From contig JAREAF010000010.1 in NCBI GenBank assembly GCA_029240475.1, positions 1-17,089 on the forward strand: a DNA stretch of 17,089 nt. Direction: 5' to 3'. Of the stretch, positions 7,782 through 14,256 are shown piece by piece. The stretch comes from Rhodospirillales bacterium (GTDB lineage: Bacteria; Pseudomonadota; Alphaproteobacteria; JAREAF01). The notes beneath the pieces were generated by a model. It saw only the letters and a list, made by a program, of their open reading frames with translations. It was not told the origin of the DNA and did no database searches. Position 1 is the first letter of the stretch, and each line of letters opens with the position of its first letter. The translations under genes and the position numbers were made by a program.

Positions 7782-9386
7782 TCATGGCATCCAGCGGTAG
7801 GTCCAGGTTTCCGTAAGAATCTGCTCGTTCTGGCGCAGAAACAGCCGAAGCTCGACTGGGTCGCCGGTTTCGGGCTCAAAAAGCATCGTCGCGCGCCAGC
7901 CGCTGGTGACTGGGTTGCGCTGCAGGTTGAGGTGGATGAGGCGGGCAGGCTTGACGGATGCCTCCGCGGTGATGGGCGCATCGTCCGGCAGGGCGGGCAG
8001 CGGTCCTCCGTTGAAGTCGATGACCATGCGGACCGCATTCTCGAAACCCGGATTGTACAAGCTGAGGCGCGTGGCCACGGCCCGGCCGAGCGGCGGTAGC
8101 TGGTCGTCCTCGAGGTAGGACCGCAGCGAATAGGAGCGCACCAGCTCCTGTCCCTGCTTCATCGATCCGGAGGGGACCCAAACGGCGACAAGATTGTCGT
8201 TGGCTTCCGATTCCGTCGGGATCTCGATGAGTTCGACTACCCCCTCGCCCCAGTCGCCCTTCGGCGCAACCCACATGCTGGGGCGCAGCTCGAACCGCGA
8301 TTCCAGGTCCTGGTAGTTTGCGAACTCGCGGTCGCGCTGCAGCAATCCGAAGCCGCGCGGATTAATGAGAGGCAGGGTTGTGATCTGCAGCGAGCCCGGG
8401 TTGACGCACGGCCGCCAACGCCATTCCTCCGGGCTCGCCGCAACGAGCAGGCCGTCGGAATCGTGGACCTCGGGGCGATAGTCGACAACCTGTTTGCGGT
8501 CGGCCTCCCCGTAGAAATACATGCTGGTCAAGGGCGCGAGACCCAGCTTGGCGATGTCCCGGCGCGCATAGATCGCGCAGTCTATGTCCATCATGGAGGC
8601 GGCGCCCGGCCGCAAAATGAATTGGAACGCGCCCGCGACGCTCGGGCTGTCGAGCAGCGCCCACAGGCGGATGAACGACGCGCCGGGAGCCGGGCGCTCG
8701 ATCCAGAAACGCCGGAAGAGCGGGAACTCCTCCCCGCTCGGCAGGGCCGTGTCGATCGCGAGGCCACGCGCAGAGGCGCCATACACCTGCCCTGCCCCGA
8801 GCACGCGGAAATAGCTGGCGCCCAGGAACGCGGCGACCTCGTCCTTGTAGTCCGGACGATTCAGGGGATAGTGCAGACGCAGGCCCGCAAAGCCCAGATC
8901 CGCTGGGACCGGCTCTGGAAAGGCGTTATTGCCGTAATGGAACTGACCGGGGTCAAAGATGATGGGCTGCACTTTCCCGAACGCCACAACCGCGACATCC
9001 ACCCGCGGCTTGTAAAGGAAGCCGCGGTGGAAGAACTGCACCTCGAAGGGCAGGTTCTCGTCGCGCCAAAGCGCCCGCTCCAGCCGGTAACGGATGTCGC
9101 GATACTGGTCGTAGCCGAGGTCAGCCAGATAGTCGGGCAGGCCGTCGTCTGCGTCCTCGTAGTCGCGGGAGGCTGCCTGACGGGCGAGATCGCGCACGAG
9201 GTCGAATGAAAAAGGCTGCGGCTGAGACCGCTGCTCCGCTGCAGGCGGCGGTTGGGCCGGCTGCGTCTGAGCCAGCACCATGCGGCCGCCAAACACCGAG
9301 AACGCCGCAGCGCCCGCGAGAAAGCGACGACGGCGAATAGGACGGACAATGCCCGTCAGGCCAGTGGACTCCAGGGGCAAGGGCAC
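7782..9386 (-). CDS. opgG: Periplasmic glucan biosynthesis protein, MdoG family (OpgG/OpgD), Tat-exported
   Basis: MdoG-family protein acting in the periplasm on the nascent glucan made by OpgH; E. coli OpgD/OpgG have been placed in glycoside hydrolase family GH186 with beta-1,2-glucanase activity. From GTG 9386 the product is 534 residues, close to E. coli OpgG (511) and OpgD (551). A twin-arginine leader IRRRRFLAGAAAFSVFGG (17-34) ends near VLAQ, as in OpgD rather than OpgG. Family landmarks: FHRGFLYKPRVDVAVV, FHYGNN, YYG-like VYGASARGLAIDT, EVHDSDGLL (306-314), NPRGFGLLQRDREF (342-355) and RPSMWVAPKGDWGEG. The start is uncertain: the frame is open to an ATG at 9497, but that adds 37 charged residues before the Tat motif. 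Co-directional with opgH, 52 bp before its GTG. opgD is an equally fair name. Confidence 0.93.
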   Translation of the reverse strand: MPLPLESTGLTGIVRPIRRRRFLAGAAAFSVFGGRMVLAQTQPAQPPPAAEQRSQPQPFSFDLVRDLARQAASRDYEDADDGLPDYLADLGYDQYRDIRYRLERALWRDENLPFEVQFFHRGFLYKPRVDVAVVAFGKVQPIIFDPGQFHYGNNAFPEPVPADLGFAGLRLHYPLNRPDYKDEVAAFLGASYFRVLGAGQVYGASARGLAIDTALPSGEEFPLFRRFWIERPAPGASFIRLWALLDSPSVAGAFQFILRPGAASMMDIDCAIYARRDIAKLGLAPLTSMYFYGEADRKQVVDYRPEVHDSDGLLVAASPEEWRWRPCVNPGSLQITTLPLINPRGFGLLQRDREFANYQDLESRFELRPSMWVAPKGDWGEGVVELIEIPTESEANDNLVAVWVPSGSMKQGQELVRSYSLRSYLEDDQLPPLGRAVATRLSLYNPGFENAVRMVIDFNGGPLPALPDDAPITAEASVKPARLIHLNLQRNPVTSGWRATMLFEPETGDPVELRLFLRQNEQILTETWTYRWMP

Positions 9387-9546
9387 GCCCGATCGACGTT
9401 TCAGATGAATTGTGGACAAGTCGCCGCATAGAACGGCAGTAGCAACCTTCCGTTGCCCGACCCCCGTGCCAAAGGGGCTAAGCCGGTGTGCGGACATTCA
9501 TAAACGGATTCGCGTGCCCAGATAGACGGCGGGAGGAGTGGTCCCG
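9387..9546. promoter_or_regulatory. Divergent intergenic region between opgG and the small exported protein gene
   Basis: About 160 bp must hold the start signals for both divergent units. I see no hexamer pair worth naming on either strand. The plus-strand gene has a clear GGAGGAG ribosome site at 9532-9538. If opgG really starts at ATG 9497, the shared region shrinks to under 50 bp. Confidence 0.3.
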
Positions 9547-10047
9547 GTGTCTCGTCCGCAGCTGCGAACCGTCCTGGTCTGCGCGTTGTTCGCGTGGCTT
9601 TGGCTGGCTCCGGCCGACGCCGCCGCGGACCGGTTCCGGCTCACCGTATCCGGCAGCACCTTCGTCGATTTCGAAGGCGATTGCCGCCTGGTGGATGAGC
9701 GTGGGTTCGAGGTCTGGGCGCGCCTGGCGGGAGCCGTGCCTCAGTCCTATGCCATCTTCGCCGAAGCTGTGGCCTGCGAGATCCGAAAGGCCGATCTAAG
9801 CGGAACCCTGACGGTCCGGCTCGAACGCAACGGCACGGTGGTCGCGCGCGGCAGCACGCGCTCCAGCCTCGGCGAGGTCAGCGTCCGCAGCGCCGGTCCT
9901 TGGGGCCCCGCCCGCGCGACCGTGAAGGTCGTTCCCATCTTTCCCAGGCACACGCTCCCGCCGCCCTCGCGTCAGCCCGGGCTGCCGCCCCTCAACCCGC
10001 CCATCGTCCCGCCGCTGCGCGGGCAGAGCGTTCCTCCGCTGCGCTGA
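9547..10047 (+). CDS. Small exported protein with proline-rich tail, function unknown
   Basis: 166 residues that I cannot assign to a family. Residues 1-26 form a Sec signal peptide (core LVCALFAWLWL, cleavage near ADA). The mature part is about 105 residues of alternating hydrophobic strands (RFRLTVSG, TLTVRLERNGTVV, GEVSVRS, ARATVKVVPIF), suggesting a small beta-sandwich, with only two cysteines (Cys46, Cys77) that could form a disulfide. The tail from about 136 is proline-rich with repeated PPL blocks (LPPLNPPIVPPLRG, VPPLR) and may be disordered or wall-spanning. GTG 9547 is chosen because AGGAG (9534-9538) lies 8 nt upstream; the in-frame GTG 9538 overlaps that site. The methyltransferase gene begins 17 bp downstream, so the two are probably one transcript. 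Confidence 0.75.
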   Translation: MSRPQLRTVLVCALFAWLWLAPADAAADRFRLTVSGSTFVDFEGDCRLVDERGFEVWARLAGAVPQSYAIFAEAVACEIRKADLSGTLTVRLERNGTVVARGSTRSSLGEVSVRSAGPWGPARATVKVVPIFPRHTLPPPSRQPGLPPLNPPIVPPLRGQSVPPLR

Positions 10048-10064
10048 TCGGCTAAGCTGTCCAC

Positions 10065-10568
10065 ATGTCGCGCCTCGACAGCATGATCCGCCGCCTCTCT
10101 GCGCAGCGCGCCTGCCTCGATGCGTTGTCCGGCCTGATCGCGCACATTCCCGGTCCCGTGCTGGAGATCGGGCTCGGCAACGGACGGACCTACGACCATC
10201 TGCGCGAGCGGCTGCCCGGTCGCGAGATCCTCGTGTTCGACAGGGTGTTGGCGGCCCACCCCGACTGCGAGCCGCCGCCGCACCTCTTCTATCTCGGGGA
10301 GCTGGAGGAGACGCTGCCGCGGGCCCGCGAGCGGATCGGCGCAAGCGCCGCTCTCGCCCATGCCGACATCGGGAGCGGTCGTTCCGAGCAGGACCGGGCG
10401 GTGGCCGCCCTCCTCGCGCGTCTGCTGCCGGCCCTGATGCGGCCGGGCGGTCTCGTTGTCAGTGACCAGGAGCTGAGCGCCCCTGAATTTCGGACGGAGC
10501 CTCTGCCCGACGGAGTTCCGTCCGGACGCTACTTCCTCTACCGCTGCCGCGCTCAGGGCAGTTTCTGA
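10065..10568 (+). CDS. Small class I SAM-dependent methyltransferase (Methyltransf_17-like)
   Basis: 167-residue cytosolic protein with a Rossmann SAM-binding start: motif I VLEIGLGNGRTYDHL (32-46) and an acidic residue closing strand 2 (VFDR, Asp59). A later HADIGSG and the LMRPGGLVVSD strand fit the rest of a class I fold. The N-terminus MSRLDSMIRRLSAQRACLDA resembles a short alphaproteobacterial methyltransferase family (Pfam Methyltransf_17, from memory). The substrate is unknown. ATG 10065 has no strong ribosome site, consistent with coupling to the gene 17 bp upstream. Its last 16 bp overlap the tail of the convergent acetyltransferase gene. Confidence 0.82.
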   Translation: MSRLDSMIRRLSAQRACLDALSGLIAHIPGPVLEIGLGNGRTYDHLRERLPGREILVFDRVLAAHPDCEPPPHLFYLGELEETLPRARERIGASAALAHADIGSGRSEQDRAVAALLARLLPALMRPGGLVVSDQELSAPEFRTEPLPDGVPSGRYFLYRCRAQGSF

Positions 10569-11395
10569 TCGAGCAGCAGGACCTCGTTGTAGAGATTGTC
10601 GATCTGCTCCGGCCGCAGGCGCCGGGACTTGTAAAGGCGCGGCTGCGGGATGGGTTCGATCTCCGCGCGCGCCGGCGCGATCGGGCTAAGGCGCCGATCG
10701 ATCGCCAGCACCGCCGGACCGGGCGGCAGGAGCGCCGCCGCCACGGCGAACGCGTTTCGCGCCAGCCACAGCGGATCCTCCGCATGGAGGAGCTGGTGAT
10801 AGGCAATGCCCTCGCCTTTCTTCTTCACCTGCACCGCCAGGGCGCTGGAGCCGCCCAGGCCTTCCGCGCGCAGCAGCCGCAGGTCGCGAATACCGGCGTG
10901 ATGCGCAAGCGGCGGTCCTGACGGGGTGAGTTCGGCCAGCGCGATGTCGGCCACTTCTTCCTGCGGCCGCCGCAGGATCCAACGCTCCCGATCGAGGATC
11001 GAGAAACCGGCATGCGCGAGCAGCATCTCCTGCACCTGCGGGGTCGCGGTGAGGTCGGTGTAGGTCACGGCAGGGTCCGAGGTCAGGTCGAGCACCATCT
11101 TGCGCCCATGGCCCTGTCCGCGATACGGCCGCAGCAGATACCAGGAGGACATGTTGCAGAATCGGGCCGTATCGCCGCCGATGCGCCGGTCGACATAGGT
11201 GGCGCCGAGAAAGCCCACGGCGCGGCCGCCGTCGATCAGGACCCGCCCGCAATCGGGCGCGTCGGCCGGCCGCCAGGGATAATCGAAGAGCAGCCGCCAT
11301 CGCTCGCGCGGGATCCTGGCGCTCATATGCGCGTGCAAGAGCTCGACGATCGCCTCACGGTCGTCCGGCCGGGCGGGACGAATGGTCGCGCTCAT
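10553..11395 (-). CDS. GNAT-family N-acetyltransferase with C-terminal extension
   Basis: 280 residues. The N-terminal about 145 are a GNAT domain that transfers an acyl group from acyl-CoA to an amine: MSATIRPARPDDREAIVELL start, GFLGATYVD strand, and the CoA pyrophosphate loop YRGQGHG (91-97) after NMSSWYLLRP. The second half (146-280) is not a clear second GNAT copy and I do not recognise it; it ends in a basic stretch (YKSRRLRPEQIDNLYNEVLL). ATG 11395 overlaps the stop of the deacetylase gene as ATGA, which fixes the start and indicates translational coupling. The deacetylase partner suggests an amino-sugar or glycan substrate, but this is inference. Confidence 0.82.
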   Translation of the reverse strand: MSATIRPARPDDREAIVELLHAHMSARIPRERWRLLFDYPWRPADAPDCGRVLIDGGRAVGFLGATYVDRRIGGDTARFCNMSSWYLLRPYRGQGHGRKMVLDLTSDPAVTYTDLTATPQVQEMLLAHAGFSILDRERWILRRPQEEVADIALAELTPSGPPLAHHAGIRDLRLLRAEGLGGSSALAVQVKKKGEGIAYHQLLHAEDPLWLARNAFAVAAALLPPGPAVLAIDRRLSPIAPARAEIEPIPQPRLYKSRRLRPEQIDNLYNEVLLLDQKLP

Positions 11396-12153
11396 GCGGC
11401 GCCGAATGCCTCGGGCGCCGAAACCCAGTGCACTGCGCGCAGCCTGGAGAGGCGTTGCGCCGCCTGCTCCAGGAATTCCCATCCGGGCTGGTCATGAGCG
11501 AGGTGGTGCGTGAGCAGCCCGGTCGGCTCCTCGGGATCGGCCCTGCCCTCTCGCCGCGCCTGAAGATGCTCGGCCAGCGCGTCCGTCACGCGCTCCGCGC
11601 CGCGAAAGATACGTCCCTTGCGCCATGCGATCGGATCGGCATGCGTGTGAATCTGCACCAGCCCCCTCGCCGCGTGCGCTTCCGAGCGCGCTCCCCAAGT
11701 CGACAGGCCGATGAAGCCGAGCTGCGGGAGCCGGGGAATCAGCGCCACATCGATCCGGTTCCAGGGCGGCACAAGGACGGGCAGAAAGCGCGGGCCGAAC
11801 AATAGCGCCAAGCGCTCGCGCCCGCTCCTCAACTCGGCCGCGACCTGCTCCAGCGGCCGGGCGCCGCCACATTCGAGCGCGCGCATTCCCTCGGGCGCAT
11901 GGTTCCGATGCGCAAACCCGTGCTGGAGGACCGTGACCTGTTCCTGCTGCGCCAATGTGTCAGCGAGGCCCTGCTCGGCCAGAGCGGGAATCACGGCGAG
12001 CGCGACGGGAATGCCGTGACGCTCGCTCAGCCGCAGCAGCCTGTCCAGCGCGGGCGTGGCGGCGACGGCGTCATCGTCGCGCCACCACAAGGTGGCCTGC
12101 CGCCCCTCCGCGGCCCAGGCGTCGAGTTCGCGATCCAGTCGATCCCAGCTCAT
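11392..12153 (-). CDS. Polysaccharide deacetylase-like (NodB/CE4-fold) protein
   Basis: 253 residues, no signal peptide or membrane segment, so probably cytosolic. NodB-type metal motifs are recognisable but divergent: WWRDDDA (23-29) in place of TFDDG, HGFAH (78-82) followed by RNH as the HxxxH motif, VPPWNR (128-133) for the RPP motif, and IHTHAD (168-173) as the late histidine motif; LLTHHLAHD near the C-terminus adds more histidines. CE4 enzymes remove N- or O-acetyl groups using a metal; ArnD-like members remove formyl groups. The start ATG 12153 lacks a Shine-Dalgarno sequence (preceded by CTCCCCCCGCC), and a TAATCT element lies 10 bp upstream, so the mRNA may be leaderless. First gene of a coupled pair with the GNAT gene. 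Confidence 0.83.
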   Translation of the reverse strand: MSWDRLDRELDAWAAEGRQATLWWRDDDAVAATPALDRLLRLSERHGIPVALAVIPALAEQGLADTLAQQEQVTVLQHGFAHRNHAPEGMRALECGGARPLEQVAAELRSGRERLALLFGPRFLPVLVPPWNRIDVALIPRLPQLGFIGLSTWGARSEAHAARGLVQIHTHADPIAWRKGRIFRGAERVTDALAEHLQARREGRADPEEPTGLLTHHLAHDQPGWEFLEQAAQRLSRLRAVHWVSAPEAFGAA

Positions 12154-12278
12154 GGCGGGGGGAGATTAGCCCGCTTTTGCGCGTTCCGGGAGCGGTGGAT
12201 ATGGGTTGGCGTTGCCTCCGCACCCGTGTTTAGGTTGAGCCCTCCAACACGAAAGACGCAAAGCGAAGGAGCGGCGGC
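12154..12278. promoter_or_regulatory. Divergent promoter region between deacetylase and formyltransferase genes
   Basis: For the plus strand, TTGCGC (12177-12182) and TATGGG (12200-12205) are 17 bp apart, about 70 bp before the formyltransferase ATG, which has an AAGGAG ribosome site at 12266-12271. For the minus strand, TAATCT (12168-12163) could be a -10 element that would put the RNA start almost at the deacetylase ATG. Both are weak matches. Confidence 0.3.
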
Positions 12279-13211
12279 ATGCGGATCGCGATCATCGGGC
12301 AGCAGGAATTCGGGAAGGCGGTCCTCGATGCCTTTCTGGCGCGCGGCGATACGGTCGCGGGCGTGTTCGTCGCGCCCGAAAAGCCGGGTGCGCGACCCGA
12401 TCCCCTGCGGCTCGCCGCGGAGGAAAAGGGCCTGACCGTGTTCCAGTTCGGCTCCTATCGCAAGCCGGACGCGCAGGAGGCCTTGCGGCGGCTCGATGTG
12501 GAGCTCGCCATCATGGCTTACGTGCTGCTCCTAGCTCCGCAGGATTTCGTGCGCATTCCGCGGCACGGCACGATCCAGTACCACCCGTCCCTGCTGCCGC
12601 GCCATCGCGGCCCAAGCTCGATCAACTGGCCGATCATCCAGGGCGCCACGCGAACGGGGCTCACCATCTTCCGCCCGACCGACGGGCTCGACGAAGGTCC
12701 GATCATCCTGCAGAAGCAGATCGAGGTCGGGCCCGATGAGACGCTGGGTGATGTCTACTTCAACAAGCTCTTTCCGCTCGGCGTGCAAGCGATGCTGGAC
12801 GCCGCCGACCTGGTCGTTGCGGGGCGCCACGAGGAGCGCGTCCAGGATGAAACGCAGGCGACTTACGAAGGCTGGTGCCGCGAGGCCGAAGCGCGCATCG
12901 ACTGGGTCCGGCCGCTGGATCAGGTCTACAACTTGATCCGGGGCTGCAACCCGGCGCCGGGCGCCTGGACCACGCTGAACGGCACGAGGCTGCAGATCTT
13001 CGACAGCCGCAAGATCCCGTTCCGGCGCTTCGCCGACGTGAAGGGCGGGATCGGCGAGATCGCCGACGTCGGCGCGCAGTCCTTCAAGGTCACCGCCCAT
13101 GGCGGCCAGATCGAGGTGCTGCGCGCGCGCCTGGGCGATGGGAAGAAGGTCGGCGCGGGAGAGCTGGCGCGGGCCGCCCAGCTTGCTCCGGGGATCAAGC
13201 TGGGCGGCTGA
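12279..13211 (+). CDS. Formyltransferase resembling the hydrolase domain of 10-formyltetrahydrofolate dehydrogenase
   Basis: 310 residues. The N-terminal formyltransferase Rossmann domain (MRIAIIGQQEFGKAVLD) contains YHPSLLPRHRGPSSINWP (101-118) and the DGLDEGPIILQK block (135-146). Spacing of His102 and Asp138 equals that of the catalytic pair H106/D142 in mammalian ALDH1L1. The Asn two residues before the catalytic His of true methionyl-tRNA formyltransferase is replaced (Gln100, in IQYH). The C-terminal domain from about 206 (ARIDW, YNLIRGCNPAPGAW) is the usual Fmt-type OB-fold tail. No aldehyde dehydrogenase domain follows. Likely uses or hydrolyses 10-formyl-THF in the cytosol; the acceptor is unknown. 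It is probably not the housekeeping fmt. The AAGGAG site 7 nt upstream supports ATG 12279. Confidence 0.88.
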   Translation: MRIAIIGQQEFGKAVLDAFLARGDTVAGVFVAPEKPGARPDPLRLAAEEKGLTVFQFGSYRKPDAQEALRRLDVELAIMAYVLLLAPQDFVRIPRHGTIQYHPSLLPRHRGPSSINWPIIQGATRTGLTIFRPTDGLDEGPIILQKQIEVGPDETLGDVYFNKLFPLGVQAMLDAADLVVAGRHEERVQDETQATYEGWCREAEARIDWVRPLDQVYNLIRGCNPAPGAWTTLNGTRLQIFDSRKIPFRRFADVKGGIGEIADVGAQSFKVTAHGGQIEVLRARLGDGKKVGAGELARAAQLAPGIKLGG

Positions 13212-13224
13212 GGCTCGCGCAGCT

Positions 13225-13854
13225 TCAGTCGACGACGCCGCGACCGGTCATGTGCAGCTCGGAGAGATGCGCGTGCCGGCCCTTGACGTCGAGCGGCACG
13301 GGGCCGGTCGCGCGAGCGGTGCCGCTGGCGAACTCGGCCGTGTGGTACTCGAAGCCCTGGGGCAGCGTCAGCCGAGCCCGATGCGCGGCGCCCGTGACCG
13401 GATTGCGGATCGGCTCGGTGGTGGCTTGCAGCACGCCCGGGACCACGATGCGTCCCTCGCGGCCGTCGACATCCGCCTCGATGGTGATCGGCTTGAAGAT
13501 AGGTTCGTGCACCGTCTCGAGGGTGCTGGCGAAGACCTGGAACACCGTCGCCCCGGGATCGGAATGCTGCCCCGAGAGGATCGTCAGCAGTGCCTCGCGC
13601 TGCTCGGGCGAGGCGCGTTCGTCGATGATCGGCAGGCACTGGCCCCTGCCCTCATGGATGGCGCCCGGCCATGCCAGGAGCGCGACCAGGGACAGGCCGT
13701 CCAGGCGTGTCGATCCGAAATGACCTTCATCGATGCGCACACCGAAGGCGGCGCGGCAATTGCCCTCGCTTGGCAGGGCATTGAACTGGCAGGGGCAACC
13801 GTAATTGCAGTTGCAGGTGACGATCTCGGGCCCGCGGATCTTCCACTCGGTCAT
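13225..13854 (-). CDS. DUF1326 domain-containing protein
   Basis: 209-residue protein of a conserved but uncharacterised family (DUF1326). The N-terminus has the family's cysteine cluster CNCNYGCPCQFN (Cys14, Cys16, Cys20, Cys22), with Cys33 close by, a plausible metal or redox centre. The remainder is beta-rich (IVVPGVLQATTEPIRNPVTG, ARLTLPQGFEYHTAEF) without a signal peptide. The ribosome site GAGGAGGTGA is close to the perfect anti-16S match, spaced 4-5 nt from ATG 13854, predicting strong translation. DUF1326 genes often neighbour a DUF2182 membrane protein; none is present here. It is convergent with the formyltransferase gene, 13 bp apart with no terminator between. Confidence 0.88.
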   Translation of the reverse strand: MTEWKIRGPEIVTCNCNYGCPCQFNALPSEGNCRAAFGVRIDEGHFGSTRLDGLSLVALLAWPGAIHEGRGQCLPIIDERASPEQREALLTILSGQHSDPGATVFQVFASTLETVHEPIFKPITIEADVDGREGRIVVPGVLQATTEPIRNPVTGAAHRARLTLPQGFEYHTAEFASGTARATGPVPLDVKGRHAHLSELHMTGRGVVD

Positions 13855-13952
13855 GGATCACCTCCTCGCTGCTTGGAAGCGGCGATCCTATCAGCCTCGT
13901 GCGCGCAGGGCCGGCGGCTGCCCCGAATGGAGTCGCAAGCCTATCCCTTTGC

Positions 13953-13976
13953 CCCGCCCCGTCTGCTCGGGGCGGG
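13953..13976 (-). terminator. GC hairpin just after the small membrane protein gene (possible terminator)
   Basis: Perfect 9-bp arms CCCGCCCCG (13953-13961) and CGGGGCGGG (13968-13976) around a 6-nt loop, starting 5 nt after the stop codon of the small membrane protein gene. It lacks a T run on either strand, so intrinsic termination is unproven; it could instead stabilise the 3' end or mark a factor-dependent stop. Confidence 0.4.
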
Positions 13977-13981
13977 AACTC

Positions 13982-14155
13982 TCACAAGAGAATGCCGGCG
14001 ATCGCCAACCAGATGAGCAGGGACAGGCCGCAGGCAATCAGGATGCCTCGTGCCGGGCGGCTCGGATCTTCGACCGCGTGAGTGAGGTCCGCAGGTGTCT
14101 CGGGCCGAAGCTCGGCCGCCGTCTCAACAAGGCGAAATTTCGCGGAGCTGCTCAT
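13982..14155 (-). CDS. Very small single-pass membrane protein, function unknown
   Basis: 57 residues from ATG 14155. A charged soluble N-terminus (SAKFRLVETAAELRPETPAD, then LTHAVEDPSRPAR) is followed by one C-terminal hydrophobic helix, GILIACGLSLLIWLAIAGIL (about 37-56), ending at the stop: a tail-anchored layout. ATG 14155 is chosen because GGAGG lies about 7 nt upstream; ATG 14182 in frame would add nine residues. The ribosome site sits in a perfect inverted repeat, and a candidate promoter lies 39-67 bp upstream. It follows the ABC ATPase gene by about 100 bp. I do not recognise a family; coding status rests on the ribosome site, promoter and hydrophobic pattern. Confidence 0.6.
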   Translation of the reverse strand: MSSSAKFRLVETAAELRPETPADLTHAVEDPSRPARGILIACGLSLLIWLAIAGILL

Positions 14156-14157
14156 AT

Positions 14158-14177
14158 GGAAGCCTCCAGAGGCTTCC
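14158..14177. repeat. Perfect 9-bp inverted repeat overlapping the ribosome binding site
   Basis: GGAAGCCTC (14158-14166) and GAGGCTTCC (14169-14177) with a 2-nt centre. On the minus strand the GGAGG ribosome site of the 57-residue protein spans the centre and one arm, 2 nt before the ATG begins. It may be an RNA hairpin controlling translation or a dyad operator on DNA. Confidence 0.6.
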
Positions 14178-14193
14178 TTCATGAGACCTCAAG

Positions 14194-14222
14194 ATCGTTA
14201 ACGAAAGATTGACCGACGTCAA
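14194..14222 (-). promoter_or_regulatory. Candidate promoter of the small membrane protein gene
   Basis: Reading leftward, TTGACG (14222-14217, five of six matches to TTGACA) is followed after 17 bp by AACGAT (14199-14194, three of six matches to TATAAT). It lies between the ABC ATPase stop and the small gene and includes a T6 run just upstream. Confidence 0.4.
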
Positions 14223-14256
14223 AAAAGCGCGAAATCTGGACGACCCCAACGCCGGA

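Noticed and set aside
5870..7816. 648-codon plus-strand frame opposite opgH
   Set aside because: Low-complexity Arg/Gln/Glu/His text with no motif; opgH on the other strand is unmistakable.
9387..9497. Extension of OpgG to the ATG at 9497
   Set aside because: Adds 37 residues before the Tat motif, consumes most of the divergent spacer and has no ribosome site; kept only as an alternative start.
14221..14256. Terminator after the ABC ATPase gene (T6 run on the minus strand)
   Set aside because: No stable stem of more than about 4 bp precedes the T run.
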